64,000 nt of DNA from contig CM066037.1 in NCBI GenBank assembly GCA_033557465.1, positions 515,026,686 to 515,090,685 on the forward strand. Direction: 5' to 3'. Below, piece after piece: positions 1 to 11,184 of this stretch (positions are counted from its first letter, which is position 1; every line of letters begins with the position of its first letter). The notes beneath the pieces are model-generated. The model did not search any database. It saw only the letters and a program-made list of their open reading frames with translations, and was not told the origin of the DNA. A program made the position numbers and the translations under genes. This DNA is from Ichthyophis bannanicus (lineage: Eukaryota; Chordata; Amphibia; Gymnophiona; Ichthyophiidae).

Positions 1-186
1 GGATAGAAACTGATGGCCTGATATTCAAAACACTCATCTGTATATTGGTATACACTATACAGATATATGCCCTATCCGAGAATTTTGGTACATAATAGCA
101 GCACTATGTGGATAGTAGAGTGAGGGTGGAGCCTTGGCATTCCACCTAACTCAGGATTATCAGTGATATAAGTTATCCCTACAGAA
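1..186. other. No recognised feature
   Basis: AT-rich sequence with no ORF that resembles a known family. A phrase near the start (GCCTGATATTCAAAACAC) resembles termini of nonautonomous DNA elements elsewhere in the window (for example near 28,420), but one end alone is not enough to call an element. Confidence 0.3.
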
Positions 187-560
187 TACTACTACTACTA
201 CTGAGCATTTGTATAACGCTACTAGACATACGCAGCACTGCACAGATATGTAAGAGAGTCCCTGCTCATCAGAGCTTACAATCTAGTCAAGACAGACAAC
301 ACAGTAGCTGTAGACATGGGATACATCTAGGGGGGATGGTAAGGAAACACAAAGGAGATCAGGTGAGTCAAGATCCGAAAGTGGCAGCTAAGAGGTGAGT
401 TTTTAGCTTACATTTGAAAAGGGCCAGAGAAGGTGCCTGATATATACAGACTCAGGAAGTTTGTTCCAGGCATAAAGGCGGCAAGGTGAAAGGAGCGAAG
501 TCTGGAGTTAGCAGTAGACGAGAAGGGCACAGATAAAAGTGATTTGCCAGAAGAGCGGCG
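187..560 (-). mobile_element. L2-like LINE, 3' end fragment
   Basis: On the minus strand about 560-405 encodes the conserved C-terminal tail of an L2-group ORF2 (residues S-T-A-N-S-R-L-R-S-F-H-L-A-A, then a damaged W-N-x-L-P region) and reaches a stop. The 3' UTR follows, with the signature TTGTAAGCTCTGATGAGCAG and a terminal AGT/TAG run at 187-201. The same UTR and tail occur at 24,700-24,846, 24,847-25,012 and 52,560-52,741, so this is a 5'-truncated copy of that family. It ends against CA-rich minisatellite DNA near 598. Confidence 0.75.
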
Positions 561-597
561 TTCCCGAGAAGCGGTGTAGGGAGAGATTACCCCTAGA

Positions 598-780
598 ACA
601 CCCTCACCTTCGTACCACACAGATATATACAGGTACCTCACCTCCGCATGACAGACACACACACACACACACAGGCACGCTACCTCTGTATAAGAGACAC
701 TACATACACATGGGCACTTCACCTCCGCACCGTACATACACTTGCTGTCGCCATAAACAAATCTGCTTCTGCTGCAGCTG
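598..780. repeat. CA-rich minisatellite fragment
   Basis: Degenerate array of CA runs separated by short blocks such as CTCCGCATGACAGACAC and CACCTCCGCACC. The same blocks make up the larger array at 3,690-4,745, so this is a short copy of that family. Open frames through it (on minus, rich in C, V and L) are by-products of the CA composition. Confidence 0.75.
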
Positions 781-2744
781 GTGATAGACTCTGAGACGGT
801 CTTCGCTCCATGTCCCCCATCTCTGCATCACTGACCCTGTCCACGCCTCCTTCACCACTGTCTCCAGGACAGGGCTTGACACTACATCAATAGTCCTGTC
901 GTTCCTGCCCCGTCCCACTGCTCTACCTCAAGGATAGACAGGGGCCCCATGTGTTCTCCATTCTACCTCTCCCCCATCTCGTGCCACTCTGGCTGCGTCT
1001 AGCTGGTCATGCTCTTCCTCTTCTACAAGCCTGGCCGGCCTCCTGGAACTCCACTGGGAGGGGCCTGTACCTTGCAGCCTCTTTGCGTTCCTTCACTCTC
1101 TTGGGTGCCATCTCACAGCTTTATTAATTTCCCCTCTTTTTTTCTCTATTTCATTATGTTTACTTTTATTTGTCGTGCTATCCTATTCCCTTCCTATTGT
1201 CTGCCTCAGCAGTGGCTCCCTACAACCTCCTCAGGGGTAACCACTGGCTCCCTCTCCTGCACAAGCTTCTTTCTGCACTACCTTGCACCCCTCTGGGACC
1301 CTTTTGTCTTCCCTGGTCCTGTAGGAATCACAGCCTTCTCTACAGCACATGACCCAGCCTGAGTCACTCTCTGATCACTGACGCCACTCTAGGTTACATC
1401 ATCCCCCAGGGTGGATTCCGTCATTGTCCCCTCCCATGGACTGCCCAACCACTGGGCCCTCCTTTCCTTTCAGTTTATTTTCTTTTTATTTGGTTGTTTT
1501 AATTTGGTCTGACTCACTGGTGACTCCAGCCCCTGGTAACTAGCAGCAGGCATGGTGGCAATGACCATAGGAGTCTCCTCCGCACCCAGGCCCCACTCCT
1601 GGCCCTCCAGTGAGATGCCCTGCGGATCAACGTGGCTCGGCTCGCCCTACCCCGCTGCTCAACTGCATTCACTCTCACCAAAAGCTGAAAGTACTCTGCC
1701 CTTCTACCTCCAGTCCTGGGCTTACCCACCCCTTTTGCTCCTTCCTGCCCAAACCTCCGCTCCCTCCCATCTCCTCCCCCTCCCCCATGGCAATCTCTAG
1801 CGATGTGAGCCCACTCCTGAAACGCCAGCGAGGTGGGCTTTCATAAAGTTTCAATAAATTGAACACTGCACCAGAAAATGAGCAGACTGTGTACTTTATA
1901 GTTTAGAACAATAATTACAAATTCTGTTCTGAGAATAAAACAGCACATTGTTGGCTTTTAAAGAGATCCTACTGGGATAGTAAGAAAATGATTTTCATAA
2001 GGGAGAATGAGTCACATATAACCATAGACACATCACTTATCAAATTTTCCCGTTGTGCTTTTTCCTCAGGTAAGTTTAATTTCCTGAAGAGATATTTTCT
2101 TTTTAACTTTGCTTGATATAAAAGGCACTTTGTATGCTGACTCACAGCATATCAAGGCTTTTTTCTTCTTCTTTGAAATGTGGCTAAAATAACTGATTAA
2201 TGTTGCTGCACTCGGCCAGTTCCAATTGGATTAATTGTGGCCCCTTGAAAATGAAGGCTATGGTGTTTTTCAAATACAAACTTCAATTCTGCTTTACTAT
2301 TCAACAGAAATTACCCCATTTTCCAAGAAGAGCTTCTGTTCTTGGCCTGTTTGTGCCTATCGCTTGATCAACAGTGCTAATTTATTTGCAAAGATGTATG
2401 ATTTTCTTATTCCAAAATGAGCAAACGAGAGCTTTCCTTTTTCTGTTAAGATTTGGGCTACTAAGGTTTATTTCACTGTTTCTGCTCAGAATATCTGTCT
2501 AAACAGGCCTCCATGTCCTGAAATGTTGGAAGAGAGGACAGGATTCAAATTTGAAAATTAGTCTGAAAACATATGAGACTAATTGAATCCATGGCAAAGA
2601 TCAGAAGCAATATGGAGCTGTGCCGTGGGATTCTCAACCCCCTGTAGCAGAAGAGAGGGGAAACTTGGAGAGGGGAAAAGTTGCAAGAGTGCAAGGGGAA
2701 AGGATGATGAGACAGGATGAGGAGCAGAAAGAAGAAGGGAACCA
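781..2744. other. No recognised gene or repeat
   Basis: I see no homologous ORF, RNA gene or terminal structure here. 1,000-1,870 is pyrimidine- and C-rich and ends in an AATAAA-containing stretch near 1,852, so an unidentified retroelement 3' end is possible. 1,880-2,740 is ordinary AT-rich DNA. Confidence 0.3.
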
Positions 2745-2890
2745 ATACAAGCATTGTGGAACCTGTGTCTTTTGGGGAAACTGCTAGGTACGTATGACCT
2801 AGATTGGCCACTGTTGGAAACAGAATACTGGGCTTGATGGACCTTGGTCTGACCCAGTATGGCATATCTTATGTTCTTATGTTCTTATCA
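2745..2890 (+). mobile_element. CR1 LINE, 3' end fragment
   Basis: Contains the CR1 3'-UTR phrase TTGGCCACTGTTGGAAACAG, then GGACCTTGGTCTGACCCAG and a terminal TTATGTTC octamer repeat. The same phrase appears on the opposite strand at 28,778-28,870. CR1 elements end in short tandem octamers rather than poly(A), which matches. The 5' truncation point near 2,745 is uncertain. Confidence 0.85.
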
Positions 2891-3133
2891 TGGAGGAAGA
2901 GTAGCAGACAGTAGGAGGGGGATGAGGGGTGAAATAGAGGGAGCGTACAATGAAGGGGAGAGGAATGGAGGGTGGGTGAGAGATAATACAAGGAGCAGGC
3001 AGAGGGAAGGGAGGGAAGAATAGAAGCTGGGTGGGAGGCTGAAGAGATGAGTCAAAGGGCAAGAAAGAGTGTATGGAAGGAGAGGGAACAGAAATCCTAT
3101 AGGTCAAGAGACACACACATACTTCCCTATCTC
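2891..3133. other. Purine-rich stretch, no gene
   Basis: G- and A-rich on the plus strand (GGGAGAGGAATGGAGGG style). ORFs on the complement (Pro/Ser/Phe-rich) are compositional. No element ends seen. Confidence 0.3.
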
Positions 3134-3460
3134 TCATTGCCCCCTCAAATGAGTTGCCCTGACAATGGTCGCGACGCTTGTCTGCCTATGGGGATCCAAG
3201 TTCTTGCGAGAAGATAGAAGGGGACTTTGCTGCAATCGCTGCCATTTCCTTCTCTTCTGCCCACAGGAGATCAGATCCCCGCAAGCAGACAAGCTTTGTG
3301 GCCATCGCCGCAGCAACTTGTTCAGGGGGGGCAATGCCTGCCGGCAGAAGGAAAGGGGGCTGCGGCAAAGTCCCTTTCTATCTGCCCTTGGGAGATCGGA
3401 TCTCCCCATGGGCAGAAGGGAAGAGGGAGACCAGCAGCCTGCAGCATAATGGGTTGTGTG
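3134..3460. repeat. Degenerate direct and inverted repeat cluster
   Basis: Variants of one block (a GGATCC/GATCAGATCCCC core beside GCAGACAAGC) recur several times in both orientations, for example near 3,177-3,200, 3,265-3,298 and 3,385-3,415. It abuts the CA-rich array downstream. Overlapping ORFs run in five frames here, which indicates a GC-rich repeat rather than a gene. I do not recognise the family. Confidence 0.45.
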
Positions 3461-3689
3461 GTGGGGTGACGAGTTCAAGTGAGATAGAGAAGGCAGGGAT
3501 AATTTAAAGGGGCAGGGGGCCTGTTTAAAAAAAGAAGGATAGGGAGATTTTAGGGCAAGGATGGGAGTGCAAGGGGGATTGGGGAAGGGGGAGAGTCTGG
3601 AAGGGAACAGAGGAGGGGAGTCAGCCGGAGAGAGATTGGAGGGGGAGGGAAGAGTGCAGGGTGTTGCCAAAAGGTGCATTCTCCTCCCC

Positions 3690-4745
3690 CACACCACACA
3701 CACACAAGCATCTTGTCCCCATCCCCACACCACACACACAGGCATTCCACCTCTGCATGACAGACACGCACACACACAAGCACCCTGTCCCCCCCCCCCA
3801 CACCACACACACAGGCATTCCACCTCTGCATGACAGACACGCACACACAAGCACCCTGTCCCCGCCCCCCACACCACACACACAGGCATTCCACCTCTGA
3901 ACGACAGACATGAACACACACACATGCAACCTACCTCCACACAACAGGCATACACACACAAACACATACATACCTCAACTCCACACCATACACACACAAG
4001 CACCTCACCTTTATACCACACAGATATATACAGGTAACTAACCACCGCATGACAGACAGACACACAGAAACCCTACCTCTTCATGATAGACATCTACACA
4101 CACAAGCACCCTGTCTCCACCCCCACACCACACACACAGGCATTCCACCTCTGAACGACAGACACGAACACACACACATGCACCCTACCTCCACACAACA
4201 GGCATACACACACAAACACATACATACCTCACCTCCACACCATACACACACAAGCACCTCACCTTTATACCACACAGATATACAGGTAACTAACCACCGC
4301 ATGACAGACAGACACACAGAAACCCTACCTCCTCATGATAGACATCTACACACACAAGCACCCTGTCTCCACCCCCACACCACACACACAGGCATTCCAC
4401 CTCTGAACGACAGACACGAACACACACACATGCACCCTATCTCCGTATAAGAGACACGGACATACACATGGGCACGTCACCTCTGCACCATACACACAGG
4501 TACTTCACCTCTGTACCACACACACACACACAGGAACCCTTCCTCCGCTTGACAGACATGCACACAAATGGGCATCTCACCTCTGCACTATACACACATA
4601 GGCACCTCACCTTAAGACAACCCACCTCTGCACCATACACACAAATGCCCTGTGCTCCACCCACACAAAGGCACCTACCACATCTCTTCCCATGCACAGA
4701 CAGGCACACCACTATTGCACCACACACATGTATAGAAACTAAATA
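3690..4745. repeat. CA-rich minisatellite with ~252-bp higher-order unit
   Basis: CA runs alternate with blocks like GGCATTCCACCTCTGAACGA. The block recurs at 3,885, 4,139 and 4,391, a spacing of 254 and 252 bp, so there are about two and a half copies of a ~252-bp unit. Shorter ~72-bp spacings precede it at 3,740-3,885. Long Cys/Val-rich (minus) and His/Thr-rich (plus) ORFs cover the array but repeat with it and look like nothing known. Confidence 0.85.
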
Positions 4746-7084
4746 TCTGAAGCTATCACTGTTATCTATATTTCTTAAAAACATACCACATGGTATAGGA
4801 ACTCTGGTGCTGGTCTCATGAGACTTGAGAACATGAGACCAGCGTGAGAGACAATGGGAGGTGGGCATGAGGAGTTCACAAGCACTGGTTCTTAATATTT
4901 TGGCCTTGCTCCTAATTCCACACAAAGTTTGTTGAGTCCTGCAATAGAGGCACAGCAATAGAAGCACAGCTGCACAAATAAATTCCCATCACCATGTGCA
5001 CCTCTCTGCTAGCTGCTGCTTTAAGTTTTCTGAGCAGTAACATAAGGCACAGATCTCTCTAATCCCACATGCAGGCATCACTGCCTCTCCCCATGGTCTG
5101 CCCCCTCCCTCGATCCTGGTGATTCTTGCTCAGAGACGGGCTGCAGGGAGAGCCAGCAACATGGCTGCCTCTGAGCAAGTGGCACTGAACTATGGGGAGA
5201 GGCTGTGCTGCCTGCATGTGGGATCAGGGAGGCCTGTGCATCTCATGCTACTGCTCAGCAACGTGTTGCCTGCCTCCTCTATTTCTTGTGTTATACTGCA
5301 TGCAGAGTCTGGCTTGTTGGGGTTTCAATTTAATTTTATCTATATATTTCTACTTCAAATTTATTATAATTTATTCTGTCCTCGGTGAGGATCTAACTGT
5401 GTTTTGCTTGTGTGATTGAGAACAAGTGTTCTGTTAGAATGAAATTTCTATGTAGGATCTGTAGTAATCTGACTTGTTCGGTTTTCTGAATAGGTGAAAG
5501 GATGTTCTAAGACCCACTGCAATATTTCTAGTGCTGCTCTTTTCTGGGTAGGCTCCTTATTGCATTCATTTTAGAAGCTGGTGTCATTATGGCATGGTAG
5601 ATTTGCCATTACAGGTCTTCAGTGGCTCTTGTACGCATTTGTTTTAGTTCACAATCTGCCTGGTACTGGAGAGGCTGTTAATGAGATGACACTGGAATCC
5701 TTGTATGTTGGGTTCTATGGTGAAATGTCCTAGTTCTGCTCTGCACCTATTGTTGGAGGAGGGGATGCAAAATAGATGTTCAAAAAGAGAAAGAGAGAAC
5801 CATAGCACAGTTTCTAAAATAAAATAAAATTAGTTATAATTTATTTTGAAGTTAGAAACTGTGCTGTGGTTCTCTTTTCCTTTTTGTCCCTTGGCGTGAG
5901 AGCACCTTAGATCTCCTTTGTTTTTTGCAGAATATATATATTTACAGGTGCCAGTAGTTTTTTAATCTTAGAGGCTAAATTAACTTAACAGCTACAATTT
6001 GTGCTACATTTTAATTATATAGCCTGGGAATGTGTTGCTTTCCCTTTTTTTAATTCAAAGCCACTGAATGAGAGCCTCTGCTCCCTCTTTGAGAATTTTG
6101 GGGTCAACGGCTCATCCCTTGCCTGTTTTACCGGCTTCCTATCCATCTAGTATTTCTTTAAGATAACCATAATGAATATGCAAATATGTTGCCCACCCTT
6201 TGCTCCCCCCCCCCAAATGAAGCTGTCAAACTATGCTGATTCTCACCACAACACCCCATATCCTGCCATACACATAGACACACCCACACTGACCCCAGGC
6301 CAGATATGGTGTTCATAAGCTCTAGACACTTTCACTCTTTAATATCGACTTGGAGACTTCACCGAAAAGAGAAGCCGAAGAAAGAAACTTTTGTAGGAAA
6401 TGCCTAGAAATTCTGGAATTATGCTTTTAAAATGTAATTTTAGTTTTAGTTGCATTAAATTTCTGTCTCGTCAACTTTTTTCCTTATATTTTTTCTCATT
6501 TTTTTCTGCTTTTTAAATTTTTTTCCATTCTTCATAAGCCATAAAAAATTTGTAAGCTACAGTGCCTAATGGGATATTTGGCATTGACTGACCCATCCTA
6601 TACCCCTCACATCCACCTATCCATACCCCTACCCCAACCTCCAGTACCCCCAAAACACATGCATCCCCCCCTGAAAAATATACATCCCTACAGATAGGCC
6701 CAAATATACAGAATAGCACTCATACCAGCCACTATAGCCCCCACACTCTGTCACACAGTCCTACTGCCCTACCGAAACATACTTTGCCATATCTCTTTCT
6801 GCCACAGAAAAGACAAGTGTCAGTTTGCAAATGGAGGAAAAGGAACTGCATCATTTTGTTACACTATAAGTGTGCACTTTTTAACTTGTTCTGATATATT
6901 TAATATTCACTCCTTTTTTTAATAGACCTAAAGCAATTTACAATCAAATTAAAGCATAATGAATACAAACCAAGCCACAGGAAAAAACTGCCTCAACCTT
7001 CCATAGGTCCTACCACAGCAACCCACTCCTACTTCTCACAAGCTATAGGGCAGTCCAATTCAGTATAGAACAGTCCTACAGATG
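4746..7084. other. No gene; one hairpin and a possible L2-like tail
   Basis: No coding signal. It contains the hairpin at 5,779-5,886. Near 6,925-6,990 the phrase ACCTAAAGCAATTTACAATC resembles the inverted 3' end of L2-type LINEs (compare 14,735-14,765), suggesting an old minus-strand fragment. T- and C-rich low-complexity runs lie at 6,030-6,060, 6,205-6,220 and 6,475-6,535. Confidence 0.35.
5779..5886. repeat. Foldback hairpin, ~107 bp
   Basis: The left arm contains GAGAACCATAGCACAGTTTC and the right arm contains its reverse complement with one change (GAAACTGTGCTGTGGTTCTC). The arms extend outward through GAGAAA/TTTTCC runs and inward through AT-rich sequence. Arms are roughly 35-50 bp with an AT-rich loop. 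It may be a MITE or a local inverted duplication; no convincing target duplication was found. Confidence 0.6.
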
Positions 7085-9900
7085 TTGTTGTAAAGTGCCA
7101 TCGAGTCGGTGTCGACTCATGGTGACCCTCTGGATAGTTATCCTAAATTGTGTTCGGTCTTCAGTCAGGTGGCTCATTATTGACATGCTGGCACCTGTTG
7201 CTGCTGTTATTGTATCGATCCATCTCAATGCTGGCCTTCTTCTTTTGCGTTGACCTTCTACCTTACCAAGCATGATGTCTTTCTCTAATGATCTCTCTCT
7301 TTGCACGATATATCCAAAGTATGAAAGTCGAAGTCTTGTCATCTGAGCTTCTAAAGAAAGCTTAGGCTTGATCTCCTCTAGTACTGACTGGTTTGTTCTT
7401 CAGGCAGTCCATGGTATACACAATATTTGTCACCAGCACTATAATTCAAAGGCATCAATTTTCTTCCTGTCTATCTTTTTCACTATCCGACTTTCGCATC
7501 CATATGATGTTATTGAAAATGCCATGGCTTGAACAAGTCAAATCTTTGTATGGAGAGAGACATCTTTGCTCTTGAGAATCTTGTCTAGGTCCTTCATAGC
7601 CATTCTGCCAAGAGCAATGCGTTGTCGGATTTCTTGACTGCTTGTTGCTTTTTTATTGATAGTTGATCCAAGTAGGTCAAAGCTATCCACTATTTCAATT
7701 TCTTCTCCATCAACGATGAACTTATTGATTTTGCCAGTTGTCAGGATCTTTGTCTTCTTTAAATTAAGGTACAGGCCCAATTTAAGACTATGTTCCTTGA
7801 TCTTGAGAAGCAAATGTTTCGGATCAGCTTCACTTTCAGCCAATAATGTGGTATCATCAGCATAGCGAAGGTTTTTGATGAGTCTTCCATCAATCTTCCC
7901 ACCTCTGTGGTCTTCATAAATCCTGCTTCTCTGATGATTTGTTCTGCATATAAATTAAACAGGTAGGGGGAAGTATGCAGCTTTGTCATATACCTTTGCT
8001 GATTTAAAACCATTCTCTTTCTTCTTGTTTCGTTCAACTGTTCCTTCTTGATCAATGTAAAGGCTGTGCAAGAGAACAATCAGGTGTTCTGGTATACCCA
8101 TGCTTCTCAATTTGGCCCACAGTTTTTCATGGTTTACATGGTCAAAAGCCTTGCTGTACTCAATAAAATTCATATGGATATCCTTTTGATATTCTTTTGT
8201 CTTTTCAAGGATCCATCCCACATCCGTGATGATGTCTCTCATTCCACGCCCTTTCCTAAACCCTGCTTGCAATTCAGGTAATTCTCGTTTCAGGTATGGT
8301 TGTAGTCCCTGTTGAATAATCTTCAGTAGAATCTTGCTGGCATGTGGGATTTGAGCGATTGTACAATAATTTCTTCTTTCATCACCAATGGTTCCGGATC
8401 ATAAGGTACAGGTTGAAAAGGCTGTTGATCCACTTGATCTTTATCATATCAAAACTCTGTATATTCTTTCCACCTTTTCTTGATGATCTCAGCATCATTC
8501 AACATAGATCTTTGAGCATCATATACCATTCCAATTTGAGGCTGGAAATTTTTCTTTAACTCTTGTAGCTTTAGGAAAGCCAATCTTGTTCTTCCTCTAA
8601 TAGTTTCTGATTCTATTTCCTTGCATGCGCAATTGCAGTACTTCTTGTCTTGTCTTGCTGCACATTGGAAACCTCTTAGTTCTGCGATTGCCTCTCTTTC
8701 TCCTCTGGCTTTAGCTTCTTGGTATTTCTGGACAATCTTCAGAGTTTCTTCGGTCATCTATTTTGGCCATTTTTGCTTTTTCACCTTTTGTGGAGACTTA
8801 GCTTTCTTCAAACATAACCTTCATGATGTCATACCATAACTCTTCTGTAGCTCTGTCATTTGTATCTAAAGTAGCAAATCGATTATGCAGGCAGTCTTTA
8901 AATTCCTGTGGTATATTCTCAAGGTCATATTTTGCTACATTCATGAGTGGCTTGCACATTAACAACTTTAGCTTGAGTTTGCATACTAGTAGTTGGTGAT
9001 CTATACCACAGTCAGCTCCAGGTTTTGTCTTGGTTGATGTTATAGAGCTTTTCCATCATTGATTTCCACAGATATGGTCAATTTGATTTTTGTACAATTC
9101 ATTGGATGAAGTCCATGTGTACAGTCACCGCTTGTGTTGCTGGAAGAAGGTGTTTGAGATGAATAGTTTGTTGGTCTTGCAGAATTCTATTAGTCTTTCT
9201 CCAGTTACATTTCTGTTGCCAAGTCCATATTTTACGACCATTTTGTCACTTCTTTGTTGCCAACATTTGTGTTCCAGTCACCCATGACTATCAGATTATC
9301 CTGTTTGCATGTTCTGTCAATTTCAGCTTGTACTTATTCATAGAACTCATCAATTTCATCCTCTTCGGCAGCTGTTGTTGGGGCATATACTTGAATTATA
9401 GTTGTGTTGATAGGCATTCCGTGTAGACAAATAAAAATTAAGTGTTCACTGACTGCATTGTATTTCATTACAGTTCTTGCAAGTTTCTAGTTAATTATAA
9501 CTGCAACACCATTTCTTCTTTGTCTTTCATTTCCAGCATTGTAGACCATGTGATCATCAGATGCAAAGTGCCCGATGCCAGTCCATTTCAGTTCGCTGAC
9601 ATCCAACAGATCAAGTTGTACACATTCCATTTCATTCTTGACCACCTCCATCTTCCCTTGGTTCATACTTTGTACATTCCCTGTCCCAATATGTAGGACA
9701 TGTTTGCAGCTTCTGACTATCATTTCATGCACAGCTACATCAGCAGTCAGATGTCCTGAGGGCTTTGATCCAACTACATCATAAATCGCTTTACTCTGAA
9801 AAGTCTTCTGCTCCTCTCCAGTAGCCAGTTGAGTGCCTTCCAACCTGGGGGTCTCATCTTCCAGCACTATAGTGCAATTTGTTCTGTTGTGACTATCCAT
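7076..9900 (-). pseudogene. RTE LINE endonuclease/reverse transcriptase (broken)
   Basis: This is the remains of the single long RTE ORF, an AP-type endonuclease followed by reverse transcriptase, which would copy element RNA at a nicked target. Pieces from 5' to 3' are the endonuclease N-terminus (9,900-9,487), a region before the RT (8,757-8,449), the RT fingers with Q-A-G-F-R-K-G-R-G and the K-A-F-D-H-V-N-H motif A (8,272-7,955), the catalytic Y-A-D-D near 7,862 with the thumb (to 7,538), and the C-terminus ending S-R-H-R-L-D-G-T (7,342-7,076). Catalytic Y-A-D-D is kept but the frame changes at least four times, and much of 8,760-9,480 is damaged. An inactive relic. Confidence 0.8.
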
Positions 9901-10215
9901 TGGGTTTTAATGGCAAGATGCAGTGTTGGTGGTGGAGGATCACATTTCTGTGACAACCGCAACAACACTAAACTTAAACTGCATGGAAGTAGATTGCCAG
10001 GCCTTCCTTCCTTGCAGTTTAAGTTTAGTTTTGTTGCTGTTAACACAGAAATGTGATCCTCCACAGCCAACACTATCCCATTCTGCTGCTGCCCAGATGG
10101 GTGGTTTGTCTTGGTCTGGCACCTTAACTGAGACCTGTCCATCTTGGGAGACCATTCCAGTAGTTAAACTACCGATAGCTTAGCCCTCAGTCCTCAGCAC
10201 GACCAGCTGCAACCA
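7085..10215 (-). mobile_element. RTE (BovB-like) LINE, nearly full length
   Basis: The element reads on the minus strand. The 3' terminus at 7,085-7,135 has the RTE/BovB-type ending (ATGAGTCGACACCGACTCGA, then ACAACAACA). Above it lie reverse transcriptase and, at 9,487-9,900, an endonuclease start with I-G-T-x-N-V-x-S-M-N-Q-G-K and S-E-L-K-W-T-G. About 3.1 kb matches the usual RTE length. The 5' limit near 10,215 is estimated from the end of RTE-like leader sequence. The copy is broken by several frameshifts and carries the hairpin at 9,922-10,074. Confidence 0.85.
9922..10074. repeat. 153-bp hairpin (MITE-like) inside the RTE element
   Basis: The two ~65-bp arms face each other: the left begins AGTGTTGGTGGTGGAGGATC and the right ends with the matching CACAGCCAACACT. 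Between the arms is a short (~25-30 bp) loop. RTE leader sequence lies on both sides (TGGGCAGCAGCAGAATGGGA, then GCATCTTGCCATTAAAACCC on minus), so it looks inserted into the RTE copy. I could not fix a target-site duplication, so a MITE is likely but not proven. Confidence 0.65.
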
Positions 10216-11184
10216 AATGAGGGTCTTACAATAAGCTTGGTCAAATAACTATGATTTTGTAAACTTCCTGAATCTGAAATACTCCCTCTCTGCACCATCT
10301 TCCTCTGGCATAGTGTCCATGGTCTTAGTGCCAAAATAGAGAATGCCCTTTCCCTAGCTGTAGTTGATGTAATGGCATCTATATCTAGTACAAAGCAAAT
10401 TCTTCTATTTGACGCATATACAACAAGCAGTCTGAGAAATACTCAGGTCCTATAGCAAGTAGCATCTTAAATGTCAATGCCATAACCTTAAATATGCACC
10501 TGGCTTCTATTGAAAGCCTAGGAATACCCTTCGGAATAGCGGTTACATGATATATACATTTACTGAGGGAGGGGGCGCTCAGAGGAAATATTTATGAAAA
10601 AAGGGTTAATGCTAGAATAACTTTCCAGGAAATATGGTAGAAGTCACATAGCATGACAAAATGTAAGTATGCTTGGGACAGATAACAAGGACAATATTAA
10701 GAATAGCAGTGAGAGATACGGCAAAAAATAATGGGACAGCCAAGGGAACCATGATAAAGAGGGTAAAGAGAGGGAAGCAATACATTAATTTGGATACAAT
10801 GCACTGTCCTGTCAATGGTAAGCTGGCAGATGGGAGATAAAAATAGCAAGAAGGCAGCTAAAGCAGTGCAGGTGGTTAGGCTTATAGGAGGCGACTTTAT
10901 AAGAAGGCTCCATATGCCTACAAGGGGCCATTTTACTCATTCATACACATATGTGCTACATAAACATGTAAATGACCTCTTATAAAATAGCACTCAGCGT
11001 AAAAGTGCCCCTGTTGATTTGATAGTGCATACTTTGCCGATGGGCATGCATATTGTATTTATTTATGAAATTTAGATCCTGCCTATCCATTTCCTAGGTG
11101 TTATCACACTTACATGGGTGGAGTTTGGGCAGAACACTCAAGTATGTACATAGATTATAAAATACTGTAATTTATGCATCTAGA
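10216..11184. other. No recognised feature
   Basis: No ORF of note. 10,260-10,520 has the texture of an old LINE or SINE fragment but I cannot name it. Around 11,045-11,085 (TATTTATTTATGAAATTTAG) may be an inverted L2-type tail. Confidence 0.3.

Noticed and set aside
1009..1362. 117-codon plus-strand ORF
   Set aside because: Pro/Ser/Leu/Phe composition of a pyrimidine-rich stretch, no recognisable domain.
3134..4450. Large Cys/Val-rich and His/Thr-rich ORFs (309 and 133 codons)
   Set aside because: Translations of CA/TG repeats that recur with the array.
7076..9900. Host craniofacial-development-like protein
   Set aside because: Database proteins of that name are often RTE endonucleases; the region has RTE RT motifs and an RTE 3' end.
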